NCBI GenBank assembly: GCA_949288685.1
Contig: CASELB010000067.1
Coordinates: 1-10,335, forward strand
DNA: 10,335 nucleotides
Direction of reading: 5' to 3'
Origin: an uncultured bacterium
Lineage (GTDB): Bacteria > Cyanobacteriota > Vampirovibrionia > Gastranaerophilales > Gastranaerophilaceae
Shown here: positions 4,849-10,335 of the stretch, one piece after another
How positions within the stretch are numbered: the first letter of the stretch is position 1
How the letters are laid out: every line of letters starts with the position of its first letter
The notes under the pieces: model-generated
Told to the model about the DNA's origin: nothing
The model's input: the letters and a program-made list of their open reading frames with translations, nothing else
Databases searched by the model: none
Made by a program: the position numbers and the translations under genes

Positions 4849-6615
4849 ATGATTTTAGACAAAATTAATAATACAAACGACTTAAAAAATCTTGCTATTG
4901 ATGAAATGAACACTCTCGCAGATGAAATGCGGGAATTAATCATAAAGAAAGTTAATACAACAGGCGGACACCTTGCACCTAATCTGGGTATAATTGAGAC
5001 AACAATTGCAATGCATTACGTATTTAATTCACCTGTTGATAAAATTATTCTGGATGTATCCCACCAGTGTTATCCGCACAAAATCCTGACAGGACGTAAA
5101 GAAGGATTCACTAATCCCGACAAATACAACAAGTACACCGGATACACCGCACCGGAAGAAAGCGCGCACGACCTTTTTAAAATCGGGCATACCTCAACAT
5201 CCGTAAGCCTTGCTACCGGAGTTGCAAAAGCAAGAGATTTAAAAAATGAAAAATATAATGTAATAGCACTTATCGGCGACGGCTCTTTAAGCGGCGGCGA
5301 AGCGTACGAAGGATTTAATAATGCTGCGGATTTAAACAGTAATATAATTATCATTGTTAACGATAATGAAATGTCTATTGCAGAAAACCATGGCGGTTTA
5401 TATAAAAACCTTAAAGAACTTCGCGAAACCAGAGGAAATGCTGATAACAATTTCTTTAAATCATTAGGTTTTGAATATCACTATTTAGATAACGGTAATA
5501 ATATAAGTGAACTTATTGACATATTTAATAAAGTAAAGGACACTACACACCCCACCGTTCTTCATATACATACAATCAAAGGTCACGGGCTAAACATTGC
5601 GGAAGAGAACAAAGAAATGTTCCACTGGATTTTACCCGGAACACTTAATGATAACCGAACTGCCCATTCTGCGCCTGCAGAAGATTATAATTCATTAACA
5701 AAAGACTTTATTTTAAAGAAAGCGGAAGAAAATCCCGCAACAATAGCAATTACAGCGGCAACTCCCGGAGTTTTCGGCTTTGACAAATCATTCAGAGAAA
5801 GACTCGGCAAGCAGTATACAGACACAGGTATCGCAGAAGAGCACGCCGTAGCGTACGCTTCCGCACTTGCAAAATCAGGGGCAAAACCGATAATTGCATT
5901 TATGTCGTCATTTGTTCAAAGAACTTATGACCAGTTATCACAGGACTTATGTTTAAATAATTCACCCGTTACAATGCTTATATTCTGGGGAGGAATTTCC
6001 GGAGCAGACGCAACACATTTATGTTTATTTGATATTCCTTTAATCTCAAATATTCCCAATATGGTTTATCTTGCACCAACCTGCAAAGAAGAATACCTTG
6101 CAATGCTTGAATACTCATACAACCAAACAGAACATCCGGTTGCAATAAGAGTACCGTCCATTCCGCTTAAATCAACAGGAATACAAGATGATACGGATTA
6201 TTCTGTCCTTAACAAATTCAAAGTTACACACAAAGGAAAGAAAGTTGCAATAATAGGTCTGGGAAATTTCTATCATCTTGGAGAAGAAGTAAAAGAAGAG
6301 TTAAACAGCAAACTCGGTATTGATGCTACATTAATCAATCCTAAATTTATAACAGGTCTGGATGAAAAATTACTTAACGAACTGAATAAAGAACACGAAC
6401 TTGTTATTACCCTTGAAGACGGGCTTTTAAGCGGAGGCTTCGGCGAAAAAGTTGCAAGATTTTACGGGAATTCCAACATGAAAGTTCTAAACTTCGGGGC
6501 AGACAAAGAATTTACAGACAGGGTTCCCCTTGATGAGCTTTACAGACAATATCACTTAACTAAAGAATTAATCGTAAGTGATATAGAAAAGACATTAAAT
6601 ATAGTATGTGTATAA
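4849..6615 (+). CDS. DXS-like thiamine-diphosphate enzyme (variant 1-deoxyxylulose-5-phosphate synthase family)
   Basis: A 588-residue protein with the three-domain order of DXS/transketolases. The thiamine-binding module is present (GDG 143-145 to NDN 171-173), as are DXS-type His41 (GGHLAP) and His72 (DVSHQCYPHKILTGR), the activating Glu330 in IAEEHAV, TYDQL (Tyr360) and GADATH (Asp387, His390). Against E. coli DXS (about 620 residues, from memory) it lacks roughly 30 residues after NDNEMSIAEN. At the positions of the arginines that bind the acceptor phosphate (E. coli R99, R420, R478) it appears to have Pro, Trp380 and Ser437 (IRVPSIP in place of YPRGN). It is therefore a paralogue that probably makes a two-carbon carbanion from pyruvate or a ketose but may not use glyceraldehyde 3-phosphate. 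Similar proteins from gut Firmicutes are, as I recall, simply labelled DXS. AGGAGG precedes the ATG; second gene of a unit with the flavoprotein. Confidence 0.88.
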   Translation: MILDKINNTNDLKNLAIDEMNTLADEMRELIIKKVNTTGGHLAPNLGIIETTIAMHYVFNSPVDKIILDVSHQCYPHKILTGRKEGFTNPDKYNKYTGYTAPEESAHDLFKIGHTSTSVSLATGVAKARDLKNEKYNVIALIGDGSLSGGEAYEGFNNAADLNSNIIIIVNDNEMSIAENHGGLYKNLKELRETRGNADNNFFKSLGFEYHYLDNGNNISELIDIFNKVKDTTHPTVLHIHTIKGHGLNIAEENKEMFHWILPGTLNDNRTAHSAPAEDYNSLTKDFILKKAEENPATIAITAATPGVFGFDKSFRERLGKQYTDTGIAEEHAVAYASALAKSGAKPIIAFMSSFVQRTYDQLSQDLCLNNSPVTMLIFWGGISGADATHLCLFDIPLISNIPNMVYLAPTCKEEYLAMLEYSYNQTEHPVAIRVPSIPLKSTGIQDDTDYSVLNKFKVTHKGKKVAIIGLGNFYHLGEEVKEELNSKLGIDATLINPKFITGLDEKLLNELNKEHELVITLEDGLLSGGFGEKVARFYGNSNMKVLNFGADKEFTDRVPLDELYRQYHLTKELIVSDIEKTLNIVCV

Positions 6616-6620
6616 ATCAG

Positions 6621-6654
6621 AAAAAAAGGCAGAAATTTAATTTCTGCCTTTTTT
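6621..6654 (+). terminator. Intrinsic terminator after the DXS-like gene
   Basis: GGCAGAAA-tttaa-TTTCTGCC is a perfect 8-bp stem followed by six T and preceded by seven A, so it can work on both strands. It begins 6 nt after the DXS-like stop codon and also lies just beyond the 3' end of the opposing tRNA gene, serving both. Confidence 0.92.
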
Positions 6655-6663
6655 AATAAACTA

Positions 6664-6736
6664 AGCCGATAAAGGGACTTGAACCCTTGACCTACTCATT
6701 ACGAATGAGTTGCTCTACCAACTGAGCTACATCGGC
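6664..6736 (-). tRNA. tRNA-Thr (anticodon CGU)
   Basis: A 73-nt cloverleaf: acceptor GCCGATG/TATCGGC (one G-U at 7-66), U8-A9, D stem GCTC/GAGC with loop AGTTGGTA, anticodon stem ACTCA/TGAGT with loop TTCGTAA (anticodon CGT, reads ACG), variable loop AGGTC, T stem AAGGG/CCCTT with loop TTCAAGT. Discriminator is T73 and CCA is not encoded. It lies opposite to its neighbours. Confidence 0.97.
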
Positions 6737-6753
6737 TTTTCAATTACTAATTT

Positions 6754-6762
6754 ATTATAACA
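6754..6762 (-). promoter_or_regulatory. Extended -10 promoter of the tRNA gene
   Basis: TGTTATAAT on the minus strand is an exact extended -10 (TGnTATAAT), ending 17 nt before the mature tRNA 5' end. No good -35 is seen, which extended -10 promoters can tolerate. Confidence 0.55.
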
Positions 6763-6770
6763 CAACGATA

Positions 6771-6791
6771 CAAAAAAGTAGAACTTTTTTG
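6771..6791. repeat. Inverted repeat between the tRNA and glycosyltransferase promoters
   Basis: CAAAAAAGT-aga-ACTTTTTTG, a perfect 9-3-9 dyad made almost only of A/T. Its right arm overlaps the -35 of the glycosyltransferase promoter. It may be a protein site or a bent A-tract element; there is no further evidence. Confidence 0.6.
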
Positions 6792-6817
6792 ACAGCTAAA
6801 ATAAGAATTGTTATATT
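6789..6817 (+). promoter_or_regulatory. Promoter of the glycosyltransferase operon
   Basis: Consensus TTGACA (6789-6794), exactly 17 nt, then TATATT (6812-6817). The predicted start near 6824 gives a leader of about 26 nt ending in AAAAGGAG six nt before the GTG start. Confidence 0.7.
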
Positions 6818-6849
6818 CATGTTATTATAATTTGTAAAAGGAGCGGATA

Positions 6850-8640
6850 GTGTCAGTAATAAATGTTTGCTTAGCATGTGATAATAATTATGCAAAGTAC
6901 GCGGGTGTAGTAATTGCATCAATACTTGTTAATGCAAACATAAATGACCGGCTCGTTTTTTATATCCTGGACGGCGGAATAGAGAAAGATAACAAAGAAA
7001 AAATCTTAACTCTGAAAAATATTAAAGATTGCCTGATTAATTTTATCAAAATAGACGATGCGCTGTTTAAAGAGTACCAAGGAATAAAGACTCATGCTTA
7101 TGTTACTCTGGCAACTTACTACAGACTTAAACTTCCGTCTTTATTACCCGAGGTTAATCGTGTAATATACTTTGACTGTGACTTTGTGATTAATTCAAGC
7201 CTGCATAATCTTTTTAATATAGATATGGGCAGCTATCCGATTGCCGGAGTAAAAGATATTAACAAAAAAATATTAAGGAGTAATCCTCATTATGTAAATG
7301 CAGGTATGCTTGTTTTTGACCTTGATAATATGAGGGCACAAAATGTTGAACAACTTTTTCTTGATTACACCTTAAAAAATTTTGAAAAAATAAAAGTAGG
7401 CGACCAGGAAATAATAAATGAAGCGTTAAAGGGAAGAATAAAAGTCACAGAAGATGAATGGAACGTTCAATCAAGTAACTTTACAAACCGTTCAAGCTAT
7501 ACAACTATTCCCAGATGTATACATTTTGTATCAAAGCAGAAACCATGGCACTTCGGTTCATTTAGCTGGCATAAAAAATATTATTTCAAATATTTGCAAT
7601 ATACGCCATGGGCTTTAACAGAGGAAGAAAAAACTTACTGGTATACAAAAAACAAAATCGCATCCTTCTTAGGATATATCAAATACCGTCCGTTATTCTG
7701 GCTGCGTCCGAGGTATTATACAGCACTGTTTTCAACCTACATAAAACCGCTGTTTATAAAAGAGAAAAGTAATGTATTTATTGTATTTAATACGGCAGGA
7801 TTGGGAGATGTTTTATTGTGCAACGGACTTTGCCAAAATATAAAAAAAGTCTACCCTGATTCCAAACTGATATTTGTAACAGACAGCCCGTTTAAAGATG
7901 CGGCTTTTTATCAGGAAAGTGTAGACCATGTACTTACTATAAACAAACGTGAAGGTCTTGCAACAATAATAAAATTTATCAAAGAATACCCTTATTTACC
8001 TCCTGATTGTTGTTTTTTAACCTACAGGAATGAAAGAAATTATTTAATATCAAAGGGGCTTGGTGCAAAAAAAATAATTTTTTACCTGACCAAAAAACAG
8101 GGAAAAGTACAGACAAATCACACTAACCTTTTATCTCTGTATACAAAAAAACAGATTAATGATATTCCTATCAAATACAATCCTACGGAATTAACGGATA
8201 ATTTAAAAAAACTCTTACCGGACAACTATATTGTATTCTGTCCTGAAAGTAAAAATCCGCCCAAAGATTTGCCAATTGAGTACGCTGCAGAGCTATTAAA
8301 TAAACTTAACCGGATTTATAAAATTGTATGCACCGGACACGGAGAAAAGTGCAGAAAATACATGGAGCAGCTTAAAAACACAGGGTGTGACTTCATCGAC
8401 TTAACAGACAAAACATCTATTTCAGAACTCGGGGCAATTTTGAAAAATGCTAAATGTACTGTTAGCGTTGATACAGGACCTGCACATTTAAGCTACGCGG
8501 TCGGAACGCCTACCATAATACTGTTTAGAGAAACAGGAACTTCAAAAAGCTGGGCACCGGATAAAAATTTATATCCGCATACTTTTGTTTTGGAAAATAA
8601 TATCACACCGGAACAAGTTTATAATACGGTAATATCTTAA
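6850..8640 (+). CDS. Two-domain glycosyltransferase: GT8 (LgtC-like) fused to GT9 (heptosyltransferase-like)
   Basis: A 596-residue cytosolic protein with two catalytic modules. Residues 1 to about 265 are a GT8 retaining transferase: the N-terminal ACDNNYAKYAGVVIASIL strand, the metal/nucleotide DxD at D109-C-D111 (YFDCDFVI), NAGMLVFDL, GDQEIIN, and the C-terminal HF..KPW (His225). After a basic aromatic linker, about 308-596 is GT9-like: FIVFNTAGLGDVLL (317-322, the glycine/Asp loop of heptosyltransferases) and VDTGPAHLSYAVGTPTIILF (Asp541, His546), the conserved ADP-heptose-type donor site. GT8 enzymes often add glucose or galactose to LPS cores and GT9 adds heptose, so a bifunctional surface-glycan enzyme is inferred; the sugars are not known. 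GTG start with AAAAGGAG 6 nt upstream. The next transferase follows after 16 nt in the same operon. GT8-KPW has Ser instead of the usual Gly (HFVS). Confidence 0.9.
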   Translation: MSVINVCLACDNNYAKYAGVVIASILVNANINDRLVFYILDGGIEKDNKEKILTLKNIKDCLINFIKIDDALFKEYQGIKTHAYVTLATYYRLKLPSLLPEVNRVIYFDCDFVINSSLHNLFNIDMGSYPIAGVKDINKKILRSNPHYVNAGMLVFDLDNMRAQNVEQLFLDYTLKNFEKIKVGDQEIINEALKGRIKVTEDEWNVQSSNFTNRSSYTTIPRCIHFVSKQKPWHFGSFSWHKKYYFKYLQYTPWALTEEEKTYWYTKNKIASFLGYIKYRPLFWLRPRYYTALFSTYIKPLFIKEKSNVFIVFNTAGLGDVLLCNGLCQNIKKVYPDSKLIFVTDSPFKDAAFYQESVDHVLTINKREGLATIIKFIKEYPYLPPDCCFLTYRNERNYLISKGLGAKKIIFYLTKKQGKVQTNHTNLLSLYTKKQINDIPIKYNPTELTDNLKKLLPDNYIVFCPESKNPPKDLPIEYAAELLNKLNRIYKIVCTGHGEKCRKYMEQLKNTGCDFIDLTDKTSISELGAILKNAKCTVSVDTGPAHLSYAVGTPTIILFRETGTSKSWAPDKNLYPHTFVLENNITPEQVYNTVIS

Positions 8641-8656
8641 ATACAGGGAAATAAAA

Positions 8657-9586
8657 ATGAACGCTAATAAAATATTTTTCTTTAAAGATTTAGACTCTCA
8701 CTATGTTATATATTTCTTAGGAATAAGAATACAGTTCAAACATAAGTCTAAGTTTAAATACAAAGAAGCTGTTGAATACGGACTGACAAACACGCCGAGA
8801 AATCCGAAACTGATTGTATCCCTGACAACCCACCCGGGAAGAATAAACTGCGTTCATTTAACAATAAATACTCTTCTAACACAGTCATTAAAACCCGATA
8901 AAGTAATTCTCTGGCTGGCAGAGTCACAATTTCCTGACAGAGAAAAGGATTTGCCTGAAGATTTGCTAAAGCTGAGAGATTTGGGATTAACAATTGACTG
9001 GTGCGAAGATTTACGTTCCTACAAAAAACTACTGCCAACTTTAAGAAAATACCCCGATGATATTATTGTTACAGTTGATGATGATGCGTATTATGACAGT
9101 GAACTTCTATCAAGTTTGTACAATGCCTATTTGCAAAACGGAAATAATATATACGCAAGGCGCGTTGTAAAATTAAAACTTAACTCTAATAATGAACTTC
9201 AATCAATTTCTGCCCGAAAATATCTTTATCAGGACAATTTTAATCCTACATTCCTGCATCAGTTAATAGGAGCATTCGGTGTAATGTATCCGCCGCACTC
9301 ATTACATAAAGATGTTTATGATATTGAAAAAATTAAACGACTGCTGCCAACCCACGATGATGTATACTTCTGGGCAATGGCTGTTCTTAATAATACCAGA
9401 ATTCAAACGGTACTGGGCTATAATGCTGATATTAATTATATTGAAGGCTCACAGGACTGCGGTCTGATACATATAAATACCACAGGCGGTTCAGGTTTAT
9501 CACTTGAAGAAGCGTATAAACTTATGATTAAAGAGTATCCGCAAATACTGCAAAATATCCGGCAAGAATTAGAAAATTGCCGCTAA
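8657..9586 (+). CDS. GT-A-fold glycosyltransferase with DDD motif
   Basis: A 309-residue predicted glycosyltransferase related to the GT2-like/GT-A group. It starts with a short YVIYFLGIRIQFKHK segment, like the hydrophobic-basic motif seen at the N-terminus of many capsule and LPS transferases and perhaps membrane-associating. The catalytic part begins at LIVSLTTHPGRI (strand plus nucleotide-contact loop), then LTQSLKPDKVILWLAE, DLRSYKKLLPTL, and the metal site TVDDDAYYD (D141-D143). Later come LIGAFGVMYPP and the THDDVYFWAMA segment, a plausible acceptor or catalytic-base region. Family number is not certain. A weak AGGGAA ribosome site lies 8 nt before the ATG, 16 nt after the GT8-GT9 stop, so the two are translated from one message and probably act on the same glycan. 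No strong terminator follows. Confidence 0.85.
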   Translation: MNANKIFFFKDLDSHYVIYFLGIRIQFKHKSKFKYKEAVEYGLTNTPRNPKLIVSLTTHPGRINCVHLTINTLLTQSLKPDKVILWLAESQFPDREKDLPEDLLKLRDLGLTIDWCEDLRSYKKLLPTLRKYPDDIIVTVDDDAYYDSELLSSLYNAYLQNGNNIYARRVVKLKLNSNNELQSISARKYLYQDNFNPTFLHQLIGAFGVMYPPHSLHKDVYDIEKIKRLLPTHDDVYFWAMAVLNNTRIQTVLGYNADINYIEGSQDCGLIHINTTGGSGLSLEEAYKLMIKEYPQILQNIRQELENCR

Positions 9587-9769
9587 AGAAATGATGAAAT
9601 TATTACGTAGAAAACTGAAAAGAAAACAAAATTACAAATAACACAACTAAAAGTATTGTTATTAAATGCATACGGCGTTTTGAATTAAATCTGAGCGGAA
9701 TATATTTAGTTTTTAGACAATTTTATCAACACCTATCTGTTGTGCAGAGTGAGTTCCAGATAAGATGTA
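9587..9769. other. AT-rich intergenic stretch without a supported gene
   Basis: Very low GC (13 of 60 bases G/C in 9601-9660). It holds only a 16-codon reading frame at 9591-9641 with no ribosome site and a weak A/T hairpin near 9634-9667 lacking a T tract. I see no convincing promoter or terminator, so the end of the glycosyltransferase transcript is unclear. Confidence 0.6.
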
Positions 9770-9770
9770 G

Positions 9771-9935
9771 CGCGAACGAGCGAGGGGCGAAAGGCAAAAC
9801 GGGAGCTTTTGCCTGTAGACCCGTTCAACGCGAGTGAGCAAGAAAAAGTTTTCGTTACATTTCTTGCGCAAGGCGGCAGAGGCTGTAGTAACGGAAACGT
9901 TGAGTTTTCGTTACGTAATGCCGTTTAATGCCGCC
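9771..9935 (+). ncRNA. Candidate structured RNA or hairpin-rich intergenic element (strand uncertain)
   Basis: GC rises sharply here (35 of 60 in 9781-9840) against AT-rich flanks, and no protein frame is supported. Part one: CGCG+AACG (9771-9778) can pair with CGTT and CGCG (9822-9825, 9829-9832) around a hairpin GGCAAAA/TTTTGCC (9793-9799/9807-9813); its loop CGGG (9800-9803) is complementary to CCCG (9820-9823), a possible pseudoknot. Part two: GGCGGCA (9872-9878) pairs with TGCCGCC (9929-9935) and encloses an 11-bp hairpin with one G-U (9888-9898/9904-9914). An extra copy of the 3' arm lies at 9848-9858. It is not RNase P, tmRNA, SRP or a tRNA by eye. No clear promoter was found; a short run of five T (9949-9953) follows 13 nt later. 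It could also be a dispersed repeat. Confidence 0.4.
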
Positions 9936-10002
9936 GAGTAAGACGGGGTTTTTCTACAAAATTTGTTAACATAGAAACGTAGTTAAAAACATTTACCTTA
10001 AG

Positions 10003-10030
10003 AACGTTGTATACAGTGGTATACAGCGTT
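10003..10030. repeat. 12-4-12 inverted repeat in front of the last gene
   Basis: AACGTTGTATAC-AGTG-GTATACAGCGTT, 12 bp with one G-T. It includes two GTATACAG direct copies. The second copy forms an extended -10-like TGGTATACA (10017-10025) with predicted start near 10032, so the dyad could be an operator on the promoter; in a longer transcript it would be a hairpin 10 nt before the ribosome-site region. Confidence 0.7.
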
Positions 10031-10054
10031 GCTTGAAGTTAAGAAAGGAGAATA

Positions 10055-10335
10055 ATGGGCAGTTTAGAAAACTATTACAACAAAGAAACAAATGACAGCA
10101 GGATTTTTAGTTTTGAGGATGTAGTAAATATTCCACGCGAAGAGGATGCATTTTATCGAAAAGCAATTGATTATCAGTATGGAGAAATTGGTTTCCCGCG
10201 AGATGAAGAATTAAGGAATTCAAGTGATGTAGTTTACGTCAGTGCATATACGCGTGATGACGGAACGCCTGTAAGAGCGCATTATCGTTCAAAGAATGGT
10301 CATAAATATATTAATCCAAGCAAACCCGTGCTTGG
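10055..10335 (+). CDS. Unrecognised protein, 3' end cut off by window edge
   Basis: The frame is open from ATG 10055 to the window end (93 codons plus 2 nt). AAAGGAG lies 4 nt before the ATG. The N-terminal 60 residues are acidic and polar (SLENYYNKE..., FEDVVNIPREED, RKAIDYQYGE), with no signal peptide or membrane segment. Residues 61-79 contain YVSAYTRDDGTPVRAHYRS, a variant of the YxRxDGTxVxxHxRS motif found in many otherwise unrelated bacterial and phage-like hypothetical proteins; its function is not known to me. NGHKYINPSKP follows. It stands behind the dyad at 10003-10030, probably its control site. I cannot assign a function; a mobile-element or phage link is possible but not shown. 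Confidence 0.75.
   Translation, partial: MGSLENYYNKETNDSRIFSFEDVVNIPREEDAFYRKAIDYQYGEIGFPRDEELRNSSDVVYVSAYTRDDGTPVRAHYRSKNGHKYINPSKPVL

Noticed and set aside
5070..5450. 126-codon minus-strand reading frame inside the DXS-like gene
   Set aside because: Antisense to the thiamine-binding domain coding region, which is clearly the real frame.
4849..6615. Calling this gene dxs outright
   Set aside because: Catalytic motifs fit the family but the acceptor-phosphate arginines and one segment are missing, so the standard symbol would overstate the function.
9591..9641. Sixteen-residue basic peptide frame after the glycosyltransferase
   Set aside because: No Shine-Dalgarno, no homologue known to me, and such short frames are expected by chance in AT-rich spacer.
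9634..9667. AATAACA/TGTTATT hairpin as terminator of the glycosyltransferase operon
   Set aside because: Seven A/T-rich pairs, a long loop and no T tract; too weak to call.
9771..9935. RNase P RNA, tmRNA, SRP RNA, CRISPR repeats or a tRNA-like element
   Set aside because: None of their conserved cores (for example GAGGAAAGTC, a T-loop GTTCRA, regular repeat-spacer units) is present.

Overview
The window comes from a low-GC bacterium with a Gram-negative type of envelope; the paired glycosyltransferases look like surface-glycan (LPS/LOS) enzymes. A small membrane protein near 1.5 kb has a short F-x-G motif (PSFQGK) after a polar N-terminus. From memory this is common in uncharacterised proteins of gut Vampirovibrionia/Gastranaerophilales (non-photosynthetic relatives of Cyanobacteria). 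The SmtB/ZiaR-like zinc repressor and its operators fit that placement. This is an inference from a few features, not a measured assignment.

Layout. 1-1341 (minus): 5' part of ATP-type PEP carboxykinase (pckA), cut by the window edge. 1426-1740 (minus): small glycine-zipper membrane protein with its own promoter. 1798-4221: a divergent metal-resistance pair, an ArsR/SmtB repressor (minus) and a P1B-2 Zn/Cd/Pb-exporting ATPase (plus). SmtB-like operators sit inside both promoters, and the ATPase promoter lies in a 63-bp near-perfect palindrome. 4298-6615 (plus): two-gene unit of a flavodoxin-fold FMN oxidoreductase and a DXS-like thiamine-diphosphate enzyme, closed by a strong terminator. 6664-6736 (minus): tRNA-Thr(CGU). 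6850-9586 (plus): a two-gene glycosyltransferase operon, a GT8-GT9 fusion followed by a GT-A-type enzyme with a DDD motif. 9587-10054: 468 bases without a convincing gene; the first half is very AT-rich, the second is GC-rich and full of hairpins, and may be a structured RNA or an intergenic repeat. 10055-10335 (plus): start of an unrecognised protein, cut by the right edge.

How they work together. Zinc (or Cd/Pb) binding to the repressor should release both the ATPase gene and the repressor gene, giving a self-limiting export switch. The DXS-like enzyme keeps the thiamine-diphosphate catalytic residues of DXS but seems to have lost the arginines that hold the phosphate of glyceraldehyde 3-phosphate, so it may use another acceptor. 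Its tightly coupled flavoprotein partner suggests a small unassigned pathway. The best leads for new biology are the palindromic metal promoter, the variant DXS/flavoprotein pair and the structured region at 9.77-9.94 kb.
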